Made by a program: the position numbers and the translations under genes | From: CBDEGU01 sp965238045 | GTDB taxonomy: Bacteria > Acidobacteriota > Terriglobia > Bryobacterales > UBA6623 | NCBI GenBank assembly: GCA_965238045.1 | Contig: CBDEGU010000012.1 | Span: 2,046,001 to 2,110,000 of the forward strand | Length of the DNA: 64,000 nucleotides | Direction of reading: 5' to 3' | The notes under the pieces: generated by a model | What the model saw: only the letters and a program-made list of their open reading frames with translations | The model's database searches: none | What the model was told of the DNA's origin: nothing | Shown here: piece after piece, positions 51,482 to 60,663 of the stretch | Numbering within the stretch: the first letter of the stretch is position 1 | Layout of the letters: the number at the start of each line of letters is the position of its first letter

Positions 51482-54400
51482 ATGGCCATAGGCAAGTTCA
51501 CCGATGTATTGAAGACGCGAGGTTTTCAGCCGTTTCTCTGGACCCAGTTCCTCGGCGCGTTCAACGACAACCTCTACAAGATGATCATTTCGCTGGTGGC
51601 GGTCGCCATCGCCACCGAGTCCGGCGCCGGCAGCCGCTTCCTCTCTCTGGCTCAGGGCGTGTTCATTCTGCCGTTTCTCTTGTTCTCTGGCTACGCCGGA
51701 TATTTCGCCGACACCCTCAGCAAACGCAAAGTTCTGGTCGCCAGCAAGGGCTTCGAGGTCGCGGCCATGAGCCTGGCGGTCGCGGCCTTTCTTTCCGGCC
51801 GCATCGAGTTCATGCTGGTGGTGCTGTTTCTGATGGCCCTGCAATCGACCTTCTTCAGCCCGGCGAAATACGGCATTCTGCCCGAGATGGTCGGCGACCG
51901 CGACCTTTCCCGCGGCAACGCTCTGCTCCAGATGACAACCTTCGTGGCGATCATCCTGGGGACGGCCGTGGGCGGGTACTTCTATGTCGAGTTCGGTGAA
52001 CAGCTCTGGCTGGCCGGTTTGATTCTTGTTGGGATTGCCGTCGCCGGCTTCATGGCCAGTTTCGGGATCGCCCCCGTGCCGGCCGCCGCCGGGCCCAGAA
52101 AGTTTCAGCTCAATCCGTGGGGCGAGATCATCGTGGGCCTGCGCCATCTTTGGAACGACCGCCGTCTGTGGCTCACCGTTTCCGGAATCGCCTACTTCTG
52201 GTTCGTCGGCGCCACGATGCAGATCGCCGTCCTGCTCTTTGGCAAACAGATGCTCGGAGCCAGCGACTTGCAGATCAGCATTCTGGTCGTCTACTTCGCC
52301 GTCGGCATCGGCATCGGCAGCATGGCCGCTGGACGCCTTTCCGGCGACAAGGTAGAGCTTGGCCTGGTCCCGCTGGGTGCGGCCGGCATGGGAGTATTTT
52401 CACTGCTGCTGGCAAGTTCGGCGCCGTCCTATCCGCTCGCCGCCACGGCCTTGGGGCTGCTCGGCTTCTCGAGCGGCTTCTTTGTCGTTCCCTTGAACGC
52501 GTTCCTGCAGCAGCGCGCCGGCAGCAACGAGCGGGGCCGCTTGCTGGCGGCGGCCGGCTTCTTGACCAATATCGGAGTCATGCTGGCGGCGCTGGCGAGT
52601 TGGTTGCTGAGCGACTGGCTCACCATGCCGCCGGATCGCGTCATCTTCATCGTCGGCGTGTTCACGCTGCTCTCGACGGTTTACGTACTGAAAGTGCTGC
52701 CCGATTTTCTGATCCGCTTCTGCCTCTGGCTCTTCACCCACACGATCTACAAGATTCAAATCGAAGGCCAGGAGCATGTGCCGTTCCGGGGTCCGGCCCT
52801 GCTGGTCTGCAATCACGTATCGATGGTCGACGGCCTGCTGGTTGGCGCCAGCGTACAGCGCTTCATCCGCTTCATGGTCTACCAGCCCTATTACGAAAAG
52901 AAACCGTTTTTCTGGATTCTGAAACTCATGAACGCCATACCGGTTGCCGGCGGCGATCGCAAGAAGGTCGCCGAATCGCTGCAACGGGCGACCCGACAGT
53001 TGAGCGAGGGCCACATCGTCTGTATCTTCGCCGAAGGCTCGGTCAGCCGAACCGGAAACCTTCTGCCGTTCAAACGAGGATTCGAGAGGATCGTTCAGGA
53101 TCTCGACGTGCCCGTCATTCCGGTTCATCTCGACGGAGTGTGGGGCAGCATCTTTAGTTTCGAGAAGGGGCGTTTCTTGTGGAAGTGGCCGCGCCGGATT
53201 CCGCTCCCCGTCACGGTATCGTTCGGCCCGCCGCTGTCCTCGACGGCGAAGGCCCACGAAGTGCGGCAGGCCGTGGCTGAACTCGGAACGCGCGCCGCTT
53301 CCGAGCGTGTGCCAGCGGGCGATCTGCTTGACCGGCGCTTTCTGCGGACCGCCCGGCGATATTGGTTCTCCCTGTCGATGGCCGACTCAAGCGGCAAGGA
53401 AATCTCCGGCGGAAAAGTGCTGATCGGCGCGCTCGCCCTTTCCCGCTGGATACGAAAACAATGCCGCGGCGAGGAGATGGTCGGGTTGCTGTTGCCGGCC
53501 TCGGCCGGGGGAGCGATCGCCAACCTGGCCGTGCTGCTGGCCGGAAAAGTCCCGGTCAACCTGAACTTCACCACCGGCCCCGCGGCCATGCGTTCGGCGG
53601 TCAAGCAGTGCGGTATCCGCACCGTGCTCACCTCCCGCGTCTTCCTCAAGAAAGCGAAGCTCGAAGAGCTCGAAGGCTCGGTGTATCTCGAGCGCGCGCT
53701 CCAGCAAATCACGCCCTTGGGGAAAGGAGCCGCCGCCGTGGCGGCCGTTCTGCTCCCGTCCCGGTGGCTCTCGTGGCTCTTTACGCCGGAACCACGCGAT
53801 GCTTCTTCGCTGGCGACGGTCATCTTCTCCAGCGGCAGCACCGGCACGCCGAAGGGCGTCATGTTGTCGCACCGCAACATCCTGTCCAATGTCGACGCGA
53901 TCGCGCAGCTATTTTGGACGACCCGGCGGGATCGCATGATGGGCGTGCTGCCGTTCTTTCACTCCTTCGGGTTCACGGTGACGCTTTGGTTTCCCCTCAT
54001 TAAGGGATTCCCGGTCATCTATCATGCCAATCCGCTGGATGCGAAAACGATCGGCGAGATGATCGCCAAATACAAGGCGACCATCTTGATGTCGACGCCG
54101 GCGTTTTTCTCGGCCTATCTGCGCAAGTGCTCCGCGGAACAGTTCTCGTCCCTGCGTCATGCCATCGTGGGCGCGGAAAGACTGCGTCCGTCTCTGGCCG
54201 AAGCCTTTCAGGAAAAATTCGGTGTCCCTCTTCTGGAGGGCTATGGCTGCACCGAGATGTCGCCCGTGGTCTCGGTCAGCACCCCGGGCCACATGGTCCG
54301 CGGCAAGCGCCAGCTCGGCCTCAAACCCGGATCGGTCGGCCACCCGCTTCCCGGCATTGCCGCCAAGGTGGTGGATGTCGATAGCCGCGAGCCCCTGCCG

Positions 54401-54883
54401 CCAAATGAAGAAGGGCTGCTGCTGGTGAAAGGCCCCAATGTGATGCGGGGCTACCTGGGCCAGCCGGAAAAAACCGCCGAGGTGATCCAGGACGGCTGGT
54501 ATGCGACCGGTGATATTGCGCGGATCGACGATGACGGCTTTATTAAGATCACCGGCCGGCTCTCGCGCTTCAGCAAGATCGGCGGCGAGATGGTTCCGCA
54601 TCTCAAAATTGAACAAGTGATATCGGAAATCCTGGGCGAGGACACCTGCGTGGTAACCGCGATTCCCGATGAGAAGAAGGGCGAAAAACTAGTCGTCTTC
54701 TACACCGCGAACGAGACCACGCCCGGCGATCTCTCGCGCCGCCTCGCCGCATCGGAACTGCCGAAACTCTGGCTGCCCAGACGAGAGAACCTCTATCCCA
54801 TCGAAGAGATCCCCATGCTGGGCTCGGGCAAGACCGACCTCAAGCAAATCCGCGCCCTGGCCCTTGAAATGGCGGGCCAGTGA
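51482..54883 (+). CDS. LplT-PlsC-Aas fusion: lysophospholipid flippase/acyltransferase/acyl-ACP synthetase
   Basis: 1133 residues with three modules. (1) About 1-410: MFS transporter of the LplT type (FLGAFNDNLYKMIISLVAVA, GYAGYFADTLSKRKVLV, FFSPAKYGILPEMV). (2) About 425-620: PlsC acyltransferase (LVCNHVSMVDGLLVGASV with H-x4-D near 445; FAEGSVSRTGNLLPFKRGFE). (3) About 640-1130: AMP-forming acyl-ACP synthetase (VIFSSGSTGTPKGVMLSHRN near 781, YGCTEMSPVVSVS, WYATGDIARIDDDGFIKITG, ISRFSKIGGEM-like RFSKIGGEMVPH). In E. coli LplT and Aas are separate proteins of one remodelling pathway: lysophosphatidylethanolamine is flipped in and re-acylated. Here all steps are in one chain, a known fused form. 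Starts 160 bases after fcl. Confidence 0.92.
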   Translation: MAIGKFTDVLKTRGFQPFLWTQFLGAFNDNLYKMIISLVAVAIATESGAGSRFLSLAQGVFILPFLLFSGYAGYFADTLSKRKVLVASKGFEVAAMSLAVAAFLSGRIEFMLVVLFLMALQSTFFSPAKYGILPEMVGDRDLSRGNALLQMTTFVAIILGTAVGGYFYVEFGEQLWLAGLILVGIAVAGFMASFGIAPVPAAAGPRKFQLNPWGEIIVGLRHLWNDRRLWLTVSGIAYFWFVGATMQIAVLLFGKQMLGASDLQISILVVYFAVGIGIGSMAAGRLSGDKVELGLVPLGAAGMGVFSLLLASSAPSYPLAATALGLLGFSSGFFVVPLNAFLQQRAGSNERGRLLAAAGFLTNIGVMLAALASWLLSDWLTMPPDRVIFIVGVFTLLSTVYVLKVLPDFLIRFCLWLFTHTIYKIQIEGQEHVPFRGPALLVCNHVSMVDGLLVGASVQRFIRFMVYQPYYEKKPFFWILKLMNAIPVAGGDRKKVAESLQRATRQLSEGHIVCIFAEGSVSRTGNLLPFKRGFERIVQDLDVPVIPVHLDGVWGSIFSFEKGRFLWKWPRRIPLPVTVSFGPPLSSTAKAHEVRQAVAELGTRAASERVPAGDLLDRRFLRTARRYWFSLSMADSSGKEISGGKVLIGALALSRWIRKQCRGEEMVGLLLPASAGGAIANLAVLLAGKVPVNLNFTTGPAAMRSAVKQCGIRTVLTSRVFLKKAKLEELEGSVYLERALQQITPLGKGAAAVAAVLLPSRWLSWLFTPEPRDASSLATVIFSSGSTGTPKGVMLSHRNILSNVDAIAQLFWTTRRDRMMGVLPFFHSFGFTVTLWFPLIKGFPVIYHANPLDAKTIGEMIAKYKATILMSTPAFFSAYLRKCSAEQFSSLRHAIVGAERLRPSLAEAFQEKFGVPLLEGYGCTEMSPVVSVSTPGHMVRGKRQLGLKPGSVGHPLPGIAAKVVDVDSREPLPPNEEGLLLVKGPNVMRGYLGQPEKTAEVIQDGWYATGDIARIDDDGFIKITGRLSRFSKIGGEMVPHLKIEQVISEILGEDTCVVTAIPDEKKGEKLVVFYTANETTPGDLSRRLAASELPKLWLPRRENLYPIEEIPMLGSGKTDLKQIRALALEMAGQ

Positions 54884-54918
54884 TCGCAAGCCGCTGGGGG
54901 AATGCCCGCCCGCGGCAA

Positions 54919-56100
54919 CTACAAATGCGCCGCCAGGAACGGCAGTCCCCGCTTGCCGTGGAAGCTGTGTTCGCCCTCGAACACTTCTTGCTCGGCGAGT
55001 TCTGAGCTGCCCAGCGCGGCGTAGACTTTCTTGACGCGCTCGAAACTCGCGCGGCTCGCCGCAACCGGAAAGATGTCGTCCTGGTCGCCTGACTCCACAA
55101 ACAGCGGCCGGGGCGCGATCAGCGCGGCGACATCGTACATCTCGCACCAGTTGAGAATCCCCGGCACGTAGTTGTCAATGCAATGCGGAATACTGAAGAC
55201 GCTCTCGCGGAAGGTATTGAGGTAGCCGCTGATCAGCGCGGTCTGGATGCGCGGTTCGAGCGCCGAGGCAAAGGTCGTAATCGTGCCTCCGCCGGAGATG
55301 CCCATGCAGCCGACCCGCGAGGCGTCGAGTTCCTCGCGTGTCTCGATCCAGTCGATCGTGCGCGTCACGTCCCAGACGCGCCAGGCGATCATCGTCTCCC
55401 CGAGCAGCAGAGCCGACCCGGCGACCGGTTCACACGAAGAGCGGCCGAGCCGGCTCCCCTTGGCGCGCGGGTCGCGGCGGCAGCCAAAGGCCATCTGCTC
55501 GATCGCCACCGCCGCTATGCCGTGCTCGATGCATTGCAGGGCGAAGTCGTGCTGATACCCGGCCTTGTCGCTGCGGGGGTTGCCCTTATCGTCGATGCCG
55601 GCGATGTCGTCCACGCCCCGGCCATGACCCGGCAGACAGATCATCGAGCGGTGCGGCGCTTCGCTCTCGTTCGGCGTCAGCAAATAGCCAAGCACGAAAA
55701 CACCGGGCCGGCTCTCGAAGACAAATTTCTCGCGGCGATAGGCTGGAAACTCCCGCACCTCAAGCTGCTGAGCTCTCAGCGGTCCGCGCTCGGAGGGGAA
55801 GCCGCCGATCAGCTCCGTCACCTTCACCCGCAATGTTTCCTGCCAATGCGCGATCTCTCTCGGGCCGCCTCCCTGGAAGGTCATCGCGAGCGGCGCATCG
55901 TCATAGCGGGACCGCGCCCAAAGCAGAGGATCAAACGACGAGCCCGGCACTTGATCTTCGAACCCGTCAAGCGCTCCGGTGTAGGTCGATTCTCCGGCGG
56001 AGTCTGATTCAGATGTAGCGGCGCAACCGCTCGTTCCGGCAAGAGCAACCACCGACGCACTGGCCAACGCAAATTCACGGCGAGAGAGTTCGTTAGACAT
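54919..56100 (-). CDS. Tat-exported alpha/beta hydrolase, acetyl-esterase/Abhydrolase_7-like
   Basis: 393 residues from ATG 56100. Tat motif SRREFALASASVVALAGTSG, followed by cysteine (GC), though the lipobox is weak. The catalytic serine is in RVGCMGISGGGTITTF; aspartate in LFVESGDQDDIFPV; histidine in FEGEHSFHGKRGLPF. SMICLPGHGRGVDDIAGIDD and RVWDVTRTIDWIETREELDA are typical of the Abhydrolase_7 group, often found beside carbohydrate-degrading genes. Substrate not known; removal of ester groups from polysaccharides is plausible. Convergent with the LplT-Aas gene; only 35 bases apart. Confidence 0.82.
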   Translation of the reverse strand: MSNELSRREFALASASVVALAGTSGCAATSESDSAGESTYTGALDGFEDQVPGSSFDPLLWARSRYDDAPLAMTFQGGGPREIAHWQETLRVKVTELIGGFPSERGPLRAQQLEVREFPAYRREKFVFESRPGVFVLGYLLTPNESEAPHRSMICLPGHGRGVDDIAGIDDKGNPRSDKAGYQHDFALQCIEHGIAAVAIEQMAFGCRRDPRAKGSRLGRSSCEPVAGSALLLGETMIAWRVWDVTRTIDWIETREELDASRVGCMGISGGGTITTFASALEPRIQTALISGYLNTFRESVFSIPHCIDNYVPGILNWCEMYDVAALIAPRPLFVESGDQDDIFPVAASRASFERVKKVYAALGSSELAEQEVFEGEHSFHGKRGLPFLAAHL

Positions 56101-56223
56101 GCTCGCCATTGTACGAAACGCACCACTTCGCGGCGATCACATGATTCCACGGACGTCACCCTGCTCGCCTGGCGGGGTATTGCCGTTTCGAAGCGCCGAG
56201 CCCAACTCCTGCTCTGGGCGGGG

Positions 56224-57666
56224 CTAACCCTTGATCACGCCCATCGGCCGCAACCGCGCCACTTTCCGCGCCAGCCCGGCATTGTGGACGACTTCGATCA
56301 CCTCGTCGACATCTTTGTAGGCTTCGGGGATCTCTTCCAGGATTCCCTTCTTGGACTCACTGCGAACGATAATGCCTTGCTCTTCGAGGCTCTGGACGAC
56401 TTGCTTCACGTCGCGTCCCTTCCTGGCGGCCGTGCGGCTCAAGAGGCGTCCGGCGCCGTGGCATACCGTACCAAAGGTCTCCGCGACCGCGCCCGGCTGA
56501 CCGGCCAGCACCCACGACGCCGTGCCCATGCTTCCCGGAACAAAAACCGGCTGACCGACGCCGCGATAGGTTTCGGGAATTTCCCTGTGGCCGGCCGGAA
56601 AGGCTCTCGTAGCCCCCTTGCGGTGCACCAGAACGTCTCGCGCTTTGCCGTCAATCTCGTAGCGCTCCTGTTTTGCAATGTTGTGGCAAACATCGTAGAC
56701 GACATCGAGATGCGTATCATCCCCAAAAATTCGCTGGAACGCCCGCCGCAGAAAATGAGTGATGCCCTGGCGATTCGCCCAGGCGTAGTTGGCGGCCGCG
56801 CGCATGGCCCCGAGATAGTCCTGTCCCTCGCGCGATTGGATCGGAACGCAGGCCAACTGGCGGTCGGGCAACTGAATGTCATACTTCTTCATGCCCGCGC
56901 TCATTTCCTTGAGGAAATCCGTGCAAACCTGATGACCGAGACCTCGCGAACCCGAATGAATCAGAACCACGACCTGCCCCGCGTGCAGCCCCATGGCGCG
57001 GGCCGCCTCCTCGTCGTGGATTTGCTGAACGTACTGAATTTCGAGGAAGTGATTGCCGCTGCCCAAGGTCCCCAATTGGGGCCGTCCGCGCTGTTTCGCG
57101 CGATCGGAAATCTTGGAGGGATCGGCCCCGTCGAGCGCTCCGCCGGCTTCGGTAAACTCGGCGTCACGGGCTTCGCCGTAGCCGTGTCCCACCATCCACC
57201 GCGCGCCTTCGGCGAGGACGTGATCCAAATCCTTGAGATTAATCTTCACGAAGCCCGCGCCGCCCGTACCGCAGGGCACGTCGCGAAAGATCTGATTCAC
57301 CAGCTCACGAAGACGGCCCCGCACCTCGCCGCGATCGAGGTCCGTCCGCATCAGGCGCACGCCGCAGTTGATGTCGAAACCGACGCCGCCGGGCGAGACT
57401 ACCCCGTCGTCGATGCCGGTCGCCGCCACCCCGCCGATCGGGAACCCATAGCCCTGATGAATGTCGGGCATCGCCAGGCTGGGGCCGGCGATGCCCGGCA
57501 GAGCGGCGACATTCACCGCTTGTTCGAGAGAGCGGTCCTGAGCGATACGGCCTATGATGGCCTCGCTGGCATAGACCAGCACATCGGTGCGCATGCCCAG
57601 CCTCTCATCGCGAGGGATACGCCAGCGGTATTCGTCAACTTGCTGGAGGCGATCGGCGAGACTCAT
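56224..57666 (-). CDS. rtcB: RNA-splicing ligase RtcB
   Basis: 480 residues. GTP-dependent ligase joining RNA 2',3'-cyclic phosphate (or 3'-phosphate) ends to 5'-OH ends. The conserved core is PDIHQGYGFPIGGVAATGID, GGVGFDINCGVRLMR (the Mn-binding Cys), GTLGSGNHFLEIQYV, VVLIHSGSRGLGHQVCTDFL, VYDVCHNIAKQERY, HRKGATRAFPAGH and GSMGTASWVLAGQ; the guanylylated histidine is in FGTVCHGAGRLLSRTAARKG, and YKDVDEVIEVVHNAGLARKV ends it. All metal and GMP residues appear intact. Its start overlaps the archease stop (ATGA), so both are coupled. Confidence 0.96.
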   Translation of the reverse strand: MSLADRLQQVDEYRWRIPRDERLGMRTDVLVYASEAIIGRIAQDRSLEQAVNVAALPGIAGPSLAMPDIHQGYGFPIGGVAATGIDDGVVSPGGVGFDINCGVRLMRTDLDRGEVRGRLRELVNQIFRDVPCGTGGAGFVKINLKDLDHVLAEGARWMVGHGYGEARDAEFTEAGGALDGADPSKISDRAKQRGRPQLGTLGSGNHFLEIQYVQQIHDEEAARAMGLHAGQVVVLIHSGSRGLGHQVCTDFLKEMSAGMKKYDIQLPDRQLACVPIQSREGQDYLGAMRAAANYAWANRQGITHFLRRAFQRIFGDDTHLDVVYDVCHNIAKQERYEIDGKARDVLVHRKGATRAFPAGHREIPETYRGVGQPVFVPGSMGTASWVLAGQPGAVAETFGTVCHGAGRLLSRTAARKGRDVKQVVQSLEEQGIIVRSESKKGILEEIPEAYKDVDEVIEVVHNAGLARKVARLRPMGVIKG

Positions 57667-58082
57667 ATGTCGAGATAAACCTCGGCTTCCCAGCGGCCGT
57701 TTTTCTCTGCCGCTTGTAATTGATGATACGTGACCGCCTTAATGATCAGTTCCCAGCGATGCCGCTCTGGATCACGCACTTCGCCGCTGAGCGTGGCCCG
57801 CAGCCGCCGGGGGCTGATCGCATCGACAGAGAACGCCCGCGGCGCGAATTCGTTGGCATCAAAGAGATAGAGAATCTCGCTAAGCCAGTTGACCATCAAG
57901 TCGGGATAGTCTTCGCCGTCCACTTCCACCGTGAGCTTGGATTCGCCGCCGAACCCGGCCCGCCCGGCGGCGATTGACATCATGGCGCGGGCCGCGTTCT
58001 CGAATAGCTCGGCGGGCGCCGCGCCCCAAGCGCGAAACCCAATATCGGCGGTGTGCTCAAGAATTTCAAACGGCTCGCTCAT
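57663..58082 (-). CDS. Archease, RtcB activator
   Basis: 139 residues. FEILEHTADIGFRAWGAAPA is the signature N-terminus; LFENAARAMMSI; LMVNWLSEILYLFDANEFAP; AVTYHQLQAAEKNGRWEAEVYLDI (split at YHQL) is the conserved end, with the metal-binding Asp at the C-terminus. Archease helps RtcB turn over by speeding guanylylation. In many bacteria it is adjacent to rtcB, as here, with a four-base overlap and archease first. RNA repair after tRNA or rRNA damage is the expected role; no nearby toxin or RtcR regulator is visible. Confidence 0.95.
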   Translation of the reverse strand: MSEPFEILEHTADIGFRAWGAAPAELFENAARAMMSIAAGRAGFGGESKLTVEVDGEDYPDLMVNWLSEILYLFDANEFAPRAFSVDAISPRRLRATLSGEVRDPERHRWELIIKAVTYHQLQAAEKNGRWEAEVYLDI

Positions 58083-58203
58083 ACCAGGTCACCGCGGCCG
58101 AGGTGTCGCGACATGGCGATGCGCTGACTTCGCCTCCGTCGGAGACTCTAGTTTATCGAGCAGGCGAGGCTGGGGTGCTGCCGAGAAGGAATCTCTAGAC
58201 ATC

Positions 58204-59304
58204 TCAGCCCGCGCTCTCGAGCGTTTGCAAAACTCCCTTAATATACCCGTACCCCCAGGCGAAGCCCTGGCGCTGCTTCGGGTCGCTCGGGTGCAGGGGC
58301 ATGTGGTCGGGCATCAGCATGTAGGGGTAATCGACTTCCCATAGCAGGCGCGCCATTTCGATCAGGTTTACGTCGCCTTCGTCCTGCCAGACTTCCATGA
58401 AGTCGTCGCGCTTGCCGCGAATGTTGCGGAAGTGGATATTGAAAATCTTCCGCCGCTCTCCGAAGTATCGGACGACAGCCGCCAACTCCCGCGCCGGGTC
58501 CTGGAGCATTTCCGCCGTCGTCCCCAGGCAGAGATTCAGCCCGTGATAGGGGCTCTCTTGAATCGAAACGAGTTTCTTCAAACCCTCGAACGTGCCCAGC
58601 ACCCGGTCGACGCCCTTATATCCCGTCGGGGGAACGCCCGGGTCGTGCGGATGGCACATGGCGCGAATCTTGTATTCGTTGCAGACCGGAATGACGCGGT
58701 CGAGAAAATAAGTGATGCGCTCCCAAAACGTATCAGCGTCCACCCGGCCCACGCCGGGCTCGGGCCGGTCGTCCTCGACCTCATCCAATTTCCAGGTGCT
58801 GTAGAGCGACCCGCCGCGCCCGGGCGTGAGTCCCGAACGAACGTTGAACAGAACGCGCAAATTGTATTTGAACGCCGGAATCCCCGCCGCCGCGCAAGCC
58901 CGAATCACCCGGTGAATATACTCGATCTCCCGGTCCCGGTCCGGGTCTTTACCCAGCAGAATCGCCGCGGCCGGCGACCCGCCAAGCAACGGCGGCGGAA
59001 CGACGTCGAGGCGGATGCCATGGCTTTCGCACAACTCGCGTCCGCGCGTGAAATCATCAGCGAGCGTATCGTCCTTCACATCAACGGGCCAAGCCGCAAT
59101 GTGATCGACGCCGTGGCGCTTGATGTACTCGAGATTCTCACGCGTCGGCCTCCAGTGCTGCGTGCCCGCGTGCATGCGCATCGGCTTGCGGGCTGCCGGT
59201 TTGCGAACTGCCGGCTCGCCCGCGGAGACCCCATGCAATCCGCGGCCGCTCAGCGCAACGGCGCCGGCCACTCCCGTGCTTGCGAGAAATCCTCGCCTGT
59301 TCAT
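58204..59304 (-). CDS. Exported mannonate dehydratase (UxuA)-like TIM-barrel protein
   Basis: 366 residues from ATG 59304 (AGGAGG six bases upstream; an ATG two codons before overlaps that site). N-terminus MNRRGFLASTGVAGAVALSG is a Tat-type signal. The barrel has AAWPVDVKDDTLADDFTRGR, FKYNLRVLFNVRSGLTPGRG, IRAMCHPHDPGVPPTGYKGV, LCLGTTAEM, IFNIHFRNIRGKRDDFMEVW, DVNLIEMARLLWEV and YMLMPDHMPLHPS. The His/Asp/Arg residues at CHPHDP, HFRN and PDHMP match the UxuA active site. D-mannonate dehydration is the family reaction, but export suggests a different role. Follows the GH109-like gene by 31 bases; likely co-transcribed. Confidence 0.78.
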   Translation of the reverse strand: MNRRGFLASTGVAGAVALSGRGLHGVSAGEPAVRKPAARKPMRMHAGTQHWRPTRENLEYIKRHGVDHIAAWPVDVKDDTLADDFTRGRELCESHGIRLDVVPPPLLGGSPAAAILLGKDPDRDREIEYIHRVIRACAAAGIPAFKYNLRVLFNVRSGLTPGRGGSLYSTWKLDEVEDDRPEPGVGRVDADTFWERITYFLDRVIPVCNEYKIRAMCHPHDPGVPPTGYKGVDRVLGTFEGLKKLVSIQESPYHGLNLCLGTTAEMLQDPARELAAVVRYFGERRKIFNIHFRNIRGKRDDFMEVWQDEGDVNLIEMARLLWEVDYPYMLMPDHMPLHPSDPKQRQGFAWGYGYIKGVLQTLESAG

Positions 59305-59335
59305 GACCATCCTCCTGCGCCACCCGCGCTCAAAT

Positions 59336-60634
59336 CTACACCCCGATATCCAGCGCCCTGGGCTCCTTCCACTTGCCGCGAGTGAAGTCAGGCACATCGA
59401 CCGGCGCGCTTCGCGAGGCCACCGACTGGCCGCTCAGCGGCATGATCACGCTCCAGGACGCCGCATCGTAAACATCGATCGGCGTCTGCTTCTTGTTCCG
59501 CACCGCCCGCACAAACTGGTGCAGTTCGATGTAATCTCCGCCACCGTGACCGTAGTTCTTCGCCGTCTCCCCGAGCGCTTTCCAGATCGGATGCTCGTAC
59601 TCGTCGTAGTACGACTCGGTCCCTTCCCAGGCGTCCCGCTTCGGACTGCGGCCTTCGATGTAGATCTTCTCGAGCGTTCCCGAGTAGATCCCCTCGGTAC
59701 CCTGCACGCGCAGAATCAAGTCGTAGGGGCGCGGCGATTGCGTGTCGTAATAGAGCGTCATCGTAACGCCTTTCTCCGTGCGAATCAAAGTCGTATTCAC
59801 GTTGCCCAGCGCAAACTCTCGCTTCGCGTTCGGATGGTCCAGACCCACATTCTTGGCGACCCAGTCGTTCATCCCCAGCGACTTGCTGCTCATGGATGTC
59901 AGATAGGTGAACCGGTCCCCGCGATTGATCCCCGTCCACCAAGCCATCGGTCCCAGCGGGTGCGTCGGATAGATGTTGGCGTTGTGCGAGGCGGCGAACA
60001 TGCCCCGCCATTTGAGTTCGCCCTGGGGGTTCAAGTAGGCCCGCCGAACATCGTGCTGGTAGCCGCCTTCGCAATGGAACAGCTCGCCCAGGACGCCTTG
60101 CTCGATCATGTTGAGAACCATCATCACGTTGCGAAAATAGCAGACATTCTCGAGCATCATGCAGGGCATGCCGGTCTCTTCCGAGGTCCTGACCAGTTCC
60201 CAGCATTCCTCGACCGTCACGGCGGCGGGAACTTCGGTCGCGGCGTACTTGCCGGCCTTCATCGCCGCCACGCAGACCGGCGTGTGCCACTGCCAGGGGG
60301 TTGCCGTTACCACGGCGTCCAGATCGGACCGTTCCACCAGCCGCCGGAAATCCTCGACCCCGCTCTGGTAGCCCGCCGCGGCTTTCGCGCCGGACTTCTC
60401 GACAATCGATTGCGCGCGGCGCAAGTGCTCTTCGTTGATGTCGCACAGAGCGGGCACCTCGACGCCGGGAATGTCCAGCAGGTTCTTCAGCAGACTGGTG
60501 CCGCGATTTCCCACGCCGACAATGCCGATGCGAACCGGCCTCTCGGCCGGGGCTTGCGCGCCGGGCAAGAAACCGGCTGCGGCCGCGGCCCCCGCGCTCT
60601 GGAGGAACCCTCTGCGGGGAATTTCGTTTGCCAT
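59336..60634 (-). CDS. Exported Gfo/Idh/MocA oxidoreductase of GH109 type
   Basis: 432 residues. Tat motif IPRRGFLQSAGAAAAAGFLP. Rossmann domain: VRIGIVGVGNRGTSLLKNLL. Further on, DAVVTATPWQWHTPVCVAAM and GKYAATEVPAAVTVEECWEL, then MLENVCYFRNVMMVLNM, FHCEGGYQHDVRRAYLNPQG, ANIYPTHPLGPMAWWTGINR and GDRFTYLTSMSSKSLGMND. These match the GH109 group (NAD-dependent alpha-N-acetylgalactosaminidases that act by oxidation and elimination), notably GGYQHD...NPQG, NIYPTHPLGP and INRGDRF. The NAD cofactor would have to be bound before Tat export, which suits a Tat substrate. Precedes the UxuA-like gene. Confidence 0.85.
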   Translation of the reverse strand: MANEIPRRGFLQSAGAAAAAGFLPGAQAPAERPVRIGIVGVGNRGTSLLKNLLDIPGVEVPALCDINEEHLRRAQSIVEKSGAKAAAGYQSGVEDFRRLVERSDLDAVVTATPWQWHTPVCVAAMKAGKYAATEVPAAVTVEECWELVRTSEETGMPCMMLENVCYFRNVMMVLNMIEQGVLGELFHCEGGYQHDVRRAYLNPQGELKWRGMFAASHNANIYPTHPLGPMAWWTGINRGDRFTYLTSMSSKSLGMNDWVAKNVGLDHPNAKREFALGNVNTTLIRTEKGVTMTLYYDTQSPRPYDLILRVQGTEGIYSGTLEKIYIEGRSPKRDAWEGTESYYDEYEHPIWKALGETAKNYGHGGGDYIELHQFVRAVRNKKQTPIDVYDAASWSVIMPLSGQSVASRSAPVDVPDFTRGKWKEPRALDIGV

Positions 60635-60663
60635 GATCGTTGACTCCCTTTCGCTTCTCTTCT

